Shown: positions 45,515 through 54,238 of the stretch, in pieces
Layout of the letters: every line of letters starts with the position of its first letter
How positions within the stretch are numbered: position 1 is the first letter of the stretch
Source of the DNA: JALEFZ01 sp038527485
Lineage (GTDB): Bacteria > Bacteroidota > Bacteroidia > J057
Direction of reading: 5' to 3'
DNA length: 64,000 nt
Assembly: GCA_038527485.1 (NCBI GenBank)
Contig: JBCBFT010000001.1
Coordinates: 62,001 to 126,000, forward strand
Made by a program: the position numbers and the translations under genes
Notes under the pieces: generated by a model
The model's input: the letters and a program-made list of their open reading frames with translations, nothing else
Database searches by the model: none
What the model was told of the DNA's origin: nothing

Positions 45515-45712
45515 ATATGAAATGATTAATTCGATTTTGGCAAGTTACAACTTTTCTCAGGCTTCATTCTTTAGAGAACATAGATCGATTTCATTAGAAC
45601 ATGAGAAAAGTGTCTCGCTCATGGGATTGGATGGTTGTTACGTAGAAAAGAGAATTTTGATCCGTGAAAAATGAAAAATGTCTCCTGCCTTTCCTGAAAA
45701 ATCTGAAAAGGG

Positions 45713-45743
45713 TTTGTTAATTCTTATAAAATCTCTATTTTTG
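45713..45743 (+). promoter_or_regulatory. Bacteroidota-type promoter of rplU-rpmA
   Basis: TTTG at 45713-45716, a 19-base spacer and TATTTTTG at 45736-45743 match the consensus. The -7 box ends 24 bases before the rplU ATG, so the leader is short. Confidence 0.8.
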
Positions 45744-45767
45744 CCTTCCCAAAAAATGTAAATACAC

Positions 45768-46076
45768 ATGTACGCGGTAGTAAATATTCAGGGATTTCAG
45801 TTTAAAGTAGAGGAAGGGCAGCAACTATATGTGCATCGCCTCGATAACGAAGTGGACGAAACTGTAGCATTTACAGAAGTATTGCTTCTCGACAATGATG
45901 GTGATGTCACAGTAGGCAAGCCATTTGTAGAAGGTGCTGCTGTAAAAGCAAAAGTGCTGGATCACTTGAAGGACGATAAGGTCATCGTGTTCAAGAAAAA
46001 GCGCCGTAAGGGGTACCGTAAAAAGAACGGACACCGCCAATATCTTTCTCAGATAGAGATCGAATCTATCGGTTAA
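45768..46076 (+). CDS. rplU: 50S ribosomal protein L21
   Basis: 102 residues, typical bacterial L21 length: MYAVVNIQGFQFKVEEGQ at the start and the basic rRNA-binding tail KKKRRKGYRKKNGHRQ followed by YLSQIEIESIG. It lacks the helix-hairpin-helix extension that some Bacteroidota L21 proteins carry (see the protein at 57222). First gene of the rplU-rpmA operon, 37 bases before rpmA. Confidence 0.97.
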   Translation: MYAVVNIQGFQFKVEEGQQLYVHRLDNEVDETVAFTEVLLLDNDGDVTVGKPFVEGAAVKAKVLDHLKDDKVIVFKKKRRKGYRKKNGHRQYLSQIEIESIG

Positions 46077-46113
46077 TCTCTTTTATTCGAAAATCCAGAA
46101 AAATATATAAGTC

Positions 46114-46389
46114 ATGGCTCACAAAAAAGGGGGTGGTAGTTCTAGAAATGGACGTGAATCCGCCAGTAAAAGACTGGGTGTGAAAGTATTTGGTGGTCAG
46201 TCTGTCTTGGCAGGCAACATCATCGTACGTCAGCGTGGGACGCGTTTCCGTGCAGGAGAAAACGTAGGATTAGGTAAGGACCACACACTTTATGCACTGA
46301 GCAACGGAACGGTCAAATTCACCGACCGTACCTTCAATCAGAAGACAAGAAAAGTTGTACACGTTGTGCCTGCTACAGAGGAGGCATAG
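46114..46389 (+). CDS. rpmA: 50S ribosomal protein L27
   Basis: 91 residues with the L27 N-terminus MAHKKGGGSSRNGRES and core VFGGQSVLAGNIIVRQRGT, then GENVGLGKDHTLYAL. The N-terminus matches the mature form directly, so no Firmicutes-type leader cleavage is needed. Second gene of the operon, closed by a terminator. Confidence 0.97.
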   Translation: MAHKKGGGSSRNGRESASKRLGVKVFGGQSVLAGNIIVRQRGTRFRAGENVGLGKDHTLYALSNGTVKFTDRTFNQKTRKVVHVVPATEEA

Positions 46390-46410
46390 ATTCAACTTTG
46401 AATATAAATT

Positions 46411-46450
46411 AAGGGCAGTATCTATCTAGATGCTGTCCTTTTTCTTTTGG
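46411..46450 (+). terminator. rplU-rpmA terminator
   Basis: AAGGGCAGTATCTA pairs with TAGATGCTGTCCTT (two imperfect pairs) around a 2-base centre and is followed by TTTCTTTT. Confidence 0.75.
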
Positions 46451-46559
46451 GCCTTATTTTCCCCAAAAATTCTTTTAATTTCATCCTTACAGCCTCCCGA
46501 CCTATTACAGTTCTAACCAGAAGTCAAAAACCTCAGTTACAATCTATTAACCTACTCCT

Positions 46560-47231
46560 ATGCAGATTTCACAATTCATCCGCATTCTATTCATCGCCAT
46601 TTTATCCTTGCTTCTCTCTTCCTGTCTTACGATCGAAGAACGCTACACCTTTAATAAGGATGGCTCAGGCGTGATGGAGTATATCGTCGATATGAGTGAG
46701 CTGAAAGACATGCTGCCTGATCCTGAGGAGGGAGAATCTCCTGTAGGAGAATCAGATGGACCCAATGAAGATTCGCTTGCGCTAGAGAGCATTCAAGGGA
46801 TAGATCAGATTCAGCCATTGAAGGACAATGAAAACTATCGCTTCGGAATCTCCTTTCACTTTGCCAATCTACAGGCATTGAATGAAGCACTAAATACAAT
46901 CTTGGCTGACGAACTCAACGAAGGGGAGTATCATACCTTCTTCACGAAAGAAGGGGGACAAATTACCCGTCATGCAGGACCTAAAAGTCAAGATATGAAG
47001 TCACTATTTGAAGAAGAACTGGGAGATGAGGAAGAGAGTGGGGTAGATATGGAGGCTTTGATGCAGGCCATCAAGTACAAGCAGTCTTTTTCCTTTGCTT
47101 CTCCTATTCAAGTTGCCTATGCAAAGCACGAAATCGAGATTCAGTCAAATAAACTGATTGTATCCGCTGACCTCAAGTCGATTGCTGGCCAAACAGGAAA
47201 GCGGAACACAACCATCGTTCTCAAGAAATAA
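46560..47231 (+). CDS. Lipoprotein of unknown function
   Basis: 223 residues. The lipoprotein signal ends at LLSSC (Cys22). The mature part begins LTIEERYTFNKDGSGVMEYIVDMSE and contains an acidic linker (about 55-75) and another near residue 150 (GDEEESGVD). The pattern resembles Bacteroidota lipoproteins with an N-terminal strand-rich domain, but I cannot name the family. It ends 27 bases before the ligase-type gene, in the same direction, suggesting co-transcription. Confidence 0.7.
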   Translation: MQISQFIRILFIAILSLLLSSCLTIEERYTFNKDGSGVMEYIVDMSELKDMLPDPEEGESPVGESDGPNEDSLALESIQGIDQIQPLKDNENYRFGISFHFANLQALNEALNTILADELNEGEYHTFFTKEGGQITRHAGPKSQDMKSLFEEELGDEEESGVDMEALMQAIKYKQSFSFASPIQVAYAKHEIEIQSNKLIVSADLKSIAGQTGKRNTTIVLKK

Positions 47232-47258
47232 TTGCTTGCAAGGATTCCTGTTCTGTGT

Positions 47259-48593
47259 ATGAAAGAAAGAACTACTGCTACCTCTGGTTTATCTCATCGT
47301 TTTCCTTCATGGTTGACACCCCAAAATGTTGCCTGGCTTCTCTTATTTGTTTGTATTGGACTCTTAAATGTTTCCAAAGCTACGTCTAGTATTGCTACAG
47401 GTGGTCTAGCGGCCATGATGCTCTGGTACGGACTACAGAATCGGCTATGGAGCTTGGGAAAAGTCAGGTGGGTGGTATGGGCCATGGTGGCTATCTGGTT
47501 GCTAGCGGTGGTCGCCATAGGATGGACATCGGATACGGGCCGCTGGGTTAAGGATGTAAGAGAAAAGCTCCCCTTGTTGGTTATTCCTCTCGCCCTAGGG
47601 GTGCTGCCTGCATTTTCTAGGAAGCAGTGGATGAGTTTTCTTTGGATTTTTATCCTGTCTCAGCTGGTGTTGGCTGTCATTTCCTTGATCCTCTTCTTCG
47701 CCAATTATGAAGAGTTGATGATCCAGATTTCTTACAACGGAAACGTACCTGTAGCAGGAAGCCTGAGTCATATATACTTCGGATTATACCTTGTGTTGGC
47801 CTGTTTGATGGCAGTTTATCTATTTCTTCAGCCTGTTTATACCTTTTTTAAAGGGGAAAAATGGTGGGCTTTAGGCTTTGGTATTGTGCTTGTCGTGTTG
47901 CTCCATGTATTTACTTCCCGTACAGGTCTACTTGCCTTCTATGCTACTGCTGGAGTACTGATTTTCCTCTATCTCTTTTATGCACGTGCATACAAAACGG
48001 GTGCGATCGCTTTGCTGGTGATTGTTTCACTTCCCATCATCGCTGTTAGGACCATTCCATCTTTACAGACACGCTGGGAAGTAACACTCTGGGACTTAAG
48101 AGAGCGGAATAATCCCTCGCGTGATCTGGCGGACCTGTCTGTGACCATGCGACTGGCGACTTGGCAAACAGCCTGGGAGGTATATGCAAAGAATCCACTT
48201 TTGGGTGTGGGCAAAGGGGATCTTCCCGCAGAGATGGAGGAGCAGTTTCAAGTCAATGGCTGGGGCAAGCGGACAGCTAGGCCCATGTTAGATCCTCACA
48301 ACCAATATTTGAGTTCTGCTGCTTCTACAGGCTTGATGGGTGTTTTTATATTGGTATTGGGCTTCCTTACGTTTTTAATGGTCAAAAAAGACTCATTTTT
48401 GGTGTATTTATTGGTGTGGGGATTAGCTGTTTTGATGGCTACTGGTATGCTATTTGAGTCTCTATTAGAAAGGCAGGCAGGAATGATCTTCTGGGCCATA
48501 TTTGCCTTACTGTTTTTGAAAATTCCTTCCTCACCCCTCGACAAAGAAAGTAAAAGTCATATAGCTAGTAATTGGGTAGAAGGGGAGGAATGA
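47259..48593 (+). CDS. O-antigen ligase/polymerase-type membrane protein
   Basis: 444 residues from the ATG at 47259 (a TTG nine codons upstream is less likely). It has 10-12 transmembrane helices and a large periplasmic loop. The Wzy_C/O-antigen-ligase pattern is visible: SRTGLLAFYATAGVL (about 217-231), then PLLGVGKGD and LDPHNQYLSSAASTGLMG, with the conserved His of the family. It could polymerise or ligate undecaprenyl-linked glycan, possibly the product of the 7-31 kb locus, which has no other polymerase of this type. Confidence 0.8.
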   Translation: MKERTTATSGLSHRFPSWLTPQNVAWLLLFVCIGLLNVSKATSSIATGGLAAMMLWYGLQNRLWSLGKVRWVVWAMVAIWLLAVVAIGWTSDTGRWVKDVREKLPLLVIPLALGVLPAFSRKQWMSFLWIFILSQLVLAVISLILFFANYEELMIQISYNGNVPVAGSLSHIYFGLYLVLACLMAVYLFLQPVYTFFKGEKWWALGFGIVLVVLLHVFTSRTGLLAFYATAGVLIFLYLFYARAYKTGAIALLVIVSLPIIAVRTIPSLQTRWEVTLWDLRERNNPSRDLADLSVTMRLATWQTAWEVYAKNPLLGVGKGDLPAEMEEQFQVNGWGKRTARPMLDPHNQYLSSAASTGLMGVFILVLGFLTFLMVKKDSFLVYLLVWGLAVLMATGMLFESLLERQAGMIFWAIFALLFLKIPSSPLDKESKSHIASNWVEGEE

Positions 48594-48783
48594 AGGAAAC
48601 GTAAGGTAGTATAGATGACTTTTGTCATGTGCATGATATGTGTTATATAACTGGTTGTGTGATGTTTGTAAAAAAACGAAAAATCACAAGATTTAATCAT
48701 ATGAAATGTTGCGTGTAAAGAGATATTTTCCCGTCATTTATTGAAATTTCGCTCCTGCCTTCCTTCTCATACATTTATATTTT

Positions 48784-49719
48784 ATGTCCAAGAAATTTCC
48801 TACATACCTGCTCTTCCCCTTGTTTATCCTGCTCTTTTGCGGGACACTATCTGCTCAAAACTCTGCCATCCACAAAGTCAAGTCAGGAGAAACCCTGTTT
48901 AGTATTTCTAGAAAGTATAATGTGACGGTGGATCAGCTTAAGAGCATGAACAACCTCAAAGACGATTTGATCAAGATAGGTCAGGAGCTTGTCATTTTCT
49001 TCCAGACACAGACAGAAAACCTTGTCTCCCCTCTTCCTCGGAGGGTGCAAGGGGAAGGAGAAAGAGAAGAGAAGCCCACGCGTGAAGAATCCAATATTCG
49101 AGATCTATTTGAAGATACGACGAGTATCCCAAGTCTAGAGACGGCTCCACCCCCTGTAGTCGAAACGCAGGAGGTGATTCAGTTTTCAGGAGATGCGCAA
49201 CCCAACGCGCATCTTGTCCAGACAGGAGAAACGATGGAGTCGATTGCTGCCCTATATGGGCTAGCGGTCGAGGACCTCATCGTCTATAATGCTCGCAAAA
49301 CCGTCCGTCCAGGAGAGCGGGTGATCATTCCTGATGGAGCCATCGTCCCATCATCCACGACTAAGGAGACGATAAGCAACCAGAAGATTACAGAGCCTGC
49401 CGAAGGATTGCAGTTTTCATTCGAAGAAGGTCCTGTTCCCTTTACCAATTTTACTCCAGGGCCCTTAACGCAGTTTGATGTAGGAAGATATTTTAGTGTG
49501 ACAGTAGATGGTGTAGGATCTTATTATGCGCTGTATGGCCGTCAAAAAGTCGGTGAAACCATATACTTGATCGTGCCTGGAAGAGATGAACTCCTAGCTC
49601 TGAAGGTGGTACGTAAGCTCACCTTGAGCAGCAAAGAAGTGATTGGACTTTCCCCTAAGGTAATTGAGCTGCTGAAATCAGCAGGAGCCAAAGATGTGGT
49701 AAAGCTTTACTACGAATAA
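48784..49719 (+). CDS. Exported protein with two LysM domains
   Basis: 311 residues, signal peptide ending near LSAQN (1-~25). LysM 1 (about 31-73: HKVKSGETLFSISRKYNV...) and LysM 2 (about 143-185: HLVQTGETMESIAALYGL...) should bind peptidoglycan. A linker of about 70 residues separates them and contains LVSPLPRRVQGEGE, whose DNA (about 49022-49064) is C-rich then G-rich and resembles an inserted palindromic repeat. The C-terminal ~110 residues are unrecognised. It precedes the ArgRS-like gene by 30 bases. Confidence 0.8.
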   Translation: MSKKFPTYLLFPLFILLFCGTLSAQNSAIHKVKSGETLFSISRKYNVTVDQLKSMNNLKDDLIKIGQELVIFFQTQTENLVSPLPRRVQGEGEREEKPTREESNIRDLFEDTTSIPSLETAPPPVVETQEVIQFSGDAQPNAHLVQTGETMESIAALYGLAVEDLIVYNARKTVRPGERVIIPDGAIVPSSTTKETISNQKITEPAEGLQFSFEEGPVPFTNFTPGPLTQFDVGRYFSVTVDGVGSYYALYGRQKVGETIYLIVPGRDELLALKVVRKLTLSSKEVIGLSPKVIELLKSAGAKDVVKLYYE

Positions 49720-49749
49720 AAATCTGATAAGGACAGATAACAGATATAT

Positions 49750-50487
49750 ATGCTGGAGGTAATCCCAACGCTACAAGCGAATATTCAGGAAGCCCTGAGA
49801 CAGTTGTATCAAATGGAGATTGCATCAGAAGCACTCACGATCCAAGAACCCAAAGCAGAAATTCAAGGAGACCTCACGCTACGAACGTTTTCATTGGCTC
49901 AAGTAGTAGATCTACCTGTTCAAGATGTTACCCAGCGTATCGGACAATTTCTCGAAGCGCATAATCCCATCCTCACCCACTGGGAAAGTATAGATGGATT
50001 TCTGAATCTGACATTGAGCGACAATGCCTGGCGCATGAGTCTGTCAGAAACCATTGCCAAACAGCCATCTACTTCTTCCTTTTCATCTATTCCTACTGTT
50101 TTTTCTCAGCCCGACTGGAAATGGTTTCCTGCTGAAATTGGTTCGATCTACCAATCGAGCCTCTTGATTCGTCAGTATGCCCGAATCCATGATATCCCGT
50201 ATGTCTCCCTCCCTTCAGCTCCACTAGAAATTTCCCTTCAGCCTTCTGAGCGGCTCTTGTTGCAAGCACTTGCGTGCGCGTATACAGCTTTCGCTCCCAC
50301 CTCCCGAGAGGCGCTCCCCGCATACCTGCGCCGCCTCACCAAGGTTTACAAACAGTTTTTCGCAACGATTCCCATCCTTATTTCTTCCCAACCCCAAACC
50401 CAGTCCTTCCGCTTTGCGTTGAATCACGTATTCGGGTTAGGAATAGAAGAGGGAATGAATCTCCTTCTAGAGGATGCCCAAGCATGA
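49750..50487 (+). CDS. ArgRS-like protein lacking the catalytic core
   Basis: 245 residues, cytoplasmic. Residues 1-~95 resemble the arginyl-tRNA-synthetase N-terminal (Add-1) domain that contacts the tRNA D-loop (LQANIQEALRQLYQ, later DGFLNLTLSDNAW, as in ArgRS FINFxL). Residues ~155-245 resemble the DALR anticodon-binding domain (QPSERLLLQAL, LPAYLRRLTKVYKQFF, ALNHVFGLGIEEGMNLL). The Rossmann catalytic domain with HIGH and KMSKS-like motifs is absent, replaced by a ~50-residue Ser/Pro/Trp-containing linker. Normal ArgRS is about 550-600 residues. It could bind tRNA-Arg without charging it. The domain match is from memory of the family. Confidence 0.7.
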   Translation: MLEVIPTLQANIQEALRQLYQMEIASEALTIQEPKAEIQGDLTLRTFSLAQVVDLPVQDVTQRIGQFLEAHNPILTHWESIDGFLNLTLSDNAWRMSLSETIAKQPSTSSFSSIPTVFSQPDWKWFPAEIGSIYQSSLLIRQYARIHDIPYVSLPSAPLEISLQPSERLLLQALACAYTAFAPTSREALPAYLRRLTKVYKQFFATIPILISSQPQTQSFRFALNHVFGLGIEEGMNLLLEDAQA

Positions 50488-50631
50488 ATCCGTTTGCCCA
50501 TTGATACGGATTTTTGTATATCGGATATAGTTAAAAGATCAAAGCCAGCGTTTAATGGGTGGGAATGACTTTTTTTTCAGAAATTTGTCTCATTCGAAAA
50601 CTCAATCGTAAAAAGAAGGGCAATCTGTTCC

Positions 50632-50639
50632 TATCTTTG
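50632..50639 (+). promoter_or_regulatory. Likely -7 element of the PASTA gene
   Basis: TATCTTTG matches the TAnnTTTG consensus and lies 20 bases before the ATG at 50659. No TTTG is found at the usual distance upstream, so the match is partial. Confidence 0.45.
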
Positions 50640-50658
50640 GCACAAAATAAACCACTAT

Positions 50659-51477
50659 ATGTTGCGCTATTTTATCAGCCGCGAATTTTTTCTGACACTT
50701 TTGGGACTCATATTAGGAGGCGTACTCCTGTATATGGCCATATTTTTCTGGATTTTGCCAGCCTATACTCGTCATGGAGATGGGATTTTGGTGCCAGATG
50801 TAGGAGAGATTCCCTATACAGAGGCGGTACAGTTGCTAGAAAGAGAGGGATTACGCCCCGCGGAGAAGCCAGATTCTATCTATGTAGATAATCTGCCTCC
50901 TGGTGTGGTGATCAAGCAGTATCCTGTACCTTACAGTCGCGTAAAACCTAAGCGTACCATTGCTTTGACGATCAATAAATTCGAGCCACCTATGGTACAA
51001 ATGCCTGAGGTCGTGGACCATACCTTGTACCAAGCCAAGGTAAGGTTAGAGAACTGGTCTCTAGGTATCGGACGTGTCATGCAGCGGCCTGACTTTGCCA
51101 AAAACGCCGTGTTAGAAGTGCGCTACAAAGGCAATTCGATCAAACCAGGAACCAAGATTCCGCGTGGATCAAAAGTAGATTTGATTGTGGGAAGTGGAAA
51201 AAAGGAAGGGTATGTAGAAATTCCTGATTTGACGTATTATACATTTGAAGATGCGATCAGCATCATCTCTTCACTCCAGCTTGGGCTTGGCTCCGTGGTA
51301 TATAATCCCAGCGGTCCTGCTGACCAGATAGGCAAGGTCTATGACCAAAAGCCTCAATATCAGCTGGGAGATAGTATTTTGATGGGTTCTTCTATCGATC
51401 TCTACATCTATGGGGAGGAACCTAAAAGCAATGAAGGCGTCTTCAAAGAAGAAGTGAATGGAGATGATGATCCTTAA
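50659..51477 (+). CDS. Membrane-anchored PASTA-domain protein
   Basis: 272 residues. One N-terminal transmembrane helix (about 10-34) anchors three periplasmic PASTA domains: about 43-108 (VPDVGEIPYTEAVQLL), 112-180 (MPEVVDHTLYQAKVRLEN) and 186-258 (IPDLTYYTFEDAISII). There is no kinase domain. PASTA domains bind peptidoglycan or muropeptides in cell-wall sensing kinases and PBPs. In Bacteroidota such stand-alone proteins are common. A strong terminator follows. Confidence 0.85.
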   Translation: MLRYFISREFFLTLLGLILGGVLLYMAIFFWILPAYTRHGDGILVPDVGEIPYTEAVQLLEREGLRPAEKPDSIYVDNLPPGVVIKQYPVPYSRVKPKRTIALTINKFEPPMVQMPEVVDHTLYQAKVRLENWSLGIGRVMQRPDFAKNAVLEVRYKGNSIKPGTKIPRGSKVDLIVGSGKKEGYVEIPDLTYYTFEDAISIISSLQLGLGSVVYNPSGPADQIGKVYDQKPQYQLGDSILMGSSIDLYIYGEEPKSNEGVFKEEVNGDDDP

Positions 51478-51502
51478 GTGAAGAGTTTGAATAAATAATA
51501 AG

Positions 51503-51537
51503 AAATCCCCTTTTGAAATAGCTCAAAAGGGGATTTT
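51503..51537 (+). terminator. Intrinsic terminator after PASTA gene
   Basis: A perfect 14-bp stem, AAATCCCCTTTTGA (51503-51516) with TCAAAAGGGGATTT (51523-51536), has a 6-base loop. T-rich on both strands, so it could also serve the convergent gene. Confidence 0.85.
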
Positions 51538-51675
51538 AGTTTAAGTCAGTGGACAAAGGAAATGGGGTGATCCCGAACTCAAAGACCGGGATCGGGCTTC
51601 AGCCTTTAGAACCAGTTCATTGTCCTGAAGGGACATTATCAGTTTGCATGTGGAGTTTAGTCCCATGCTCAAAGA

Positions 51676-53073
51676 TTACAAAGTCTCTTTAATCCAATTC
51701 GACATGTAGTCCAAAACTTCAGGTTCTAGTGTCGTTTCGATTTTACCATATTCCATGACAAGGCCTGTATTGGCTTTTTGGAAGAGATGGTTCAAAGAAG
51801 GAAAAATGTGCGCTTGAAACTGACTATTTGATGCTTGCGTCGTTTCCATAGCCGCTAGATTTTCCTTTGCAGGTACTTGCAGGTCCTTTTCACCAAATAA
51901 GGCAAGGTGAGGAATCTGGATCTTGACAAGCATGTCTTCAGGCTTGGTTTTGAGGAAATAACGCATCCAGGTAGACGTCATATTGGGCAGGTCCTTGATG
52001 ACTTTCTCCCGCTCGTACTGCAAGAGCGTCTTGTCTTGTATATCCAACATCTCCTCCCACTCGTCTGCCTTGGCTTCCACTAAAATCTGAACCTGTGCAT
52101 TATTTTCAGTGGATTTGATGATGCCAAAGATGTCCTTTTGAATGGTATTCCACTTAGTAACTGTAGCTTCGGGCATTCCCATCGTAGTGAAAATCAGACC
52201 TGTCTGCAGCGTCAGAATTTCATCCCCTCCCAGGCCAGGGCCAGCCAACTGAATCATAAAAGCGGCTTTGTCTGACTGAGAGGCTACAATCTGCGCAATG
52301 AGTCCTCCTTCACTGTGACCAATCATGCCGATTTGGTCTGCCTTGACATTCTCCTGCTTCGCGAGCCAGTCTATACCTGCCATCACGTCTGTGGCAAAGT
52401 CGGCAGAGGTCGCTTCTCTATGATTTCCTTCAGAGTCTCCCACGCCACGATCATCAAATCGAAGGACCGCAATACCTTTTTGGGTCAGGTAGTCTGCGAT
52501 GACGGCAAAAGGCTTGTGCTCAAAAAGTGTCTCGTCGCGATCCTGTGGACCAGAACCTGTGATCAGGATAACAGCTGGATAGGTCCCTTTACCTTTGGGA
52601 GCGGTGAAGGTCCCTGCCAGATTGATGTCCGCATCGGCATTGTAAAACATCACATCTGTACTTTCATAAGCAAAAGGAGGAACAGGTGTCTGCGGACGAG
52701 CAGGCCCATCTGGTTTGGCTGTGGTCATCGTAAGGGGCATGTTCTGCCCATTCTGTGTAAAGGTCCCCGTCAATTGGTCTCCTGCTTCATTGAGCTCGCC
52801 TTTGTAGATAGCCTTGAGCTTGGCGAGCTTGAGTGTCAGGTTGGGCGCATCGAAGGTCGTCTCATCTACAGGGATGTCCATTGCTCCCTGATCGGGACTG
52901 TCTAGCGAAGAAGTGTAGCCGTCTTCCGTCTTTTGTATATGAAAGGTAATCCTTAGTTGCATAGGCCCTACATCGAGGTTCCCGTACCAGTCACCTTCTG
53001 GTGTGGCTTGCCCTAAAAGGTTGCCAAAACCTAAGCAACAGGCAGATAGTAAAAGTATTTTGATTCGTTTCAT
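51676..53073 (-). CDS. Exported alpha/beta hydrolase (S33-type) with N-terminal beta domain
   Basis: 465 residues from the ATG at 53073 (upstream in-frame starts would put 15 polar residues before the signal peptide). The signal ends near LLGQA. Residues ~25-125 form a beta-rich domain (GDWYGNLDVGPMQLRITFHI). The hydrolase domain has the nucleophile Ser in GHSEGG, Asp in LFGEKDLQVPA and His in SLNHLF, with RFDDRGVGDS before the nucleophile. Such proteins hydrolyse esters or peptides in the periplasm; the substrate is not visible. Stand-alone gene. Confidence 0.8.
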   Translation of the reverse strand: MKRIKILLLSACCLGFGNLLGQATPEGDWYGNLDVGPMQLRITFHIQKTEDGYTSSLDSPDQGAMDIPVDETTFDAPNLTLKLAKLKAIYKGELNEAGDQLTGTFTQNGQNMPLTMTTAKPDGPARPQTPVPPFAYESTDVMFYNADADINLAGTFTAPKGKGTYPAVILITGSGPQDRDETLFEHKPFAVIADYLTQKGIAVLRFDDRGVGDSEGNHREATSADFATDVMAGIDWLAKQENVKADQIGMIGHSEGGLIAQIVASQSDKAAFMIQLAGPGLGGDEILTLQTGLIFTTMGMPEATVTKWNTIQKDIFGIIKSTENNAQVQILVEAKADEWEEMLDIQDKTLLQYEREKVIKDLPNMTSTWMRYFLKTKPEDMLVKIQIPHLALFGEKDLQVPAKENLAAMETTQASNSQFQAHIFPSLNHLFQKANTGLVMEYGKIETTLEPEVLDYMSNWIKETL

Positions 53074-53225
53074 AAGGGTAATTAGGTATTTAGATAAACT
53101 TCTAAATATTACGGCCATTTAGTCTATTAAGTTTCCATTCCCTGAAAAATTATTATCTGACTTTACTAATGATTATCACGAATCAGTGGGTATCATATGT
53201 TCTCTGAATGCATTCGTGATAATCA

Positions 53226-54104
53226 CTATTGAATACTGATCTGCTCTACTTGTCTTACTTCATAAGTATCAGGATGGTGGAGGAATGCAATGATCCGACA
53301 ATTGTTGATATCCCACGCACTATCTAGCGTAAGCGCGTATCCCTTGGTATAAACCTGTCTTGGAACGATTGGCTCTCCTGTAAGTAGTTCTCCAAAGGTG
53401 CCATTAAAAGCGCTACGTAGGACCTGTCGGTGACTGTAGTTGGGAACATCGCTATCCGAGAGGCTGTAATTTTTTTGCCAGTCAATGACCTGATCTTCTA
53501 CAAGATAGACAGATAGGCGATCTGCCATCGATACTTCTTCCAGATAGGTACTCCTGATGACTACGGCGAGTTTTTGGCTATCTGCATCATAGCAAGTGAC
53601 GATGTTGATCCCTGCTGTGGCGGGTGTTTCTAGTCGGTTTTGTACATCGGTCTGCCAGCTTTGCTCGTCGATGCCCGTGAATACACGATCGATCATCCCA
53701 AAGGGAACACCTTGTGCGGTATTGAGTGTAGAAAAAAGCTCGTCGCCCGTTTCTGTCTTGAAATTGGCGTTGTACTTCGAGGCGGTGCTGCTGAAGTTGG
53801 CCAGTGGGCCTGCATGAATGCTGAGATAGATGAGTTGATTGGGATTTTCTTCGAGTAGGCGTATGCCCTCGGTGGCAGCAGGCGGGCAGTTGCCACAGCG
53901 ATGACCTGTCATTTTCTCTAGGAAAACTTTCTTAGTAAAAACATAACCCTCTGGAAAAGCTTCTTGTCCCTGTGCTTCTAGGAAGCAGAGATCTTCAGCA
54001 GGTAGACTGTTGAGATAGTCAGGTTCAAAGTAAGGCGCCTCAATGACCTCACATCCTGCCATTACGCCTATCCAAATCACAACTCCCAATAATAATCGAC
54101 GCAT
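53226..54104 (-). CDS. Omp28-like lipoprotein with thioredoxin-type CxxC
   Basis: 292 residues. The lipoprotein signal ends at VMAGC (Cys18). GHRCGNCPPAATEG (about 68-81) is the C-x-x-C of the Omp28-related family, which has a thioredoxin-like fold; this predicts a redox or surface role in the outer membrane. The family was first described as a Porphyromonas outer-membrane protein. It follows the outer-membrane barrel gene at 54239-55879 on the same strand with a ~130-base gap, an arrangement suggesting an operon. Confidence 0.8.
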   Translation of the reverse strand: MRRLLLGVVIWIGVMAGCEVIEAPYFEPDYLNSLPAEDLCFLEAQGQEAFPEGYVFTKKVFLEKMTGHRCGNCPPAATEGIRLLEENPNQLIYLSIHAGPLANFSSTASKYNANFKTETGDELFSTLNTAQGVPFGMIDRVFTGIDEQSWQTDVQNRLETPATAGINIVTCYDADSQKLAVVIRSTYLEEVSMADRLSVYLVEDQVIDWQKNYSLSDSDVPNYSHRQVLRSAFNGTFGELLTGEPIVPRQVYTKGYALTLDSAWDINNCRIIAFLHHPDTYEVRQVEQISIQ

Positions 54105-54238
54105 CTGTATTTTTTTTTAGACAATGAGACTGAAGATGATGAGAGGTTAAGACTAAAAGTGAGCCTTGATACACGCTGGGGTCTTAATTTTCTACTCCAA
54201 CATTCGGCTCAAGTCTCTCGCCTCAACCCTCACAGTCT

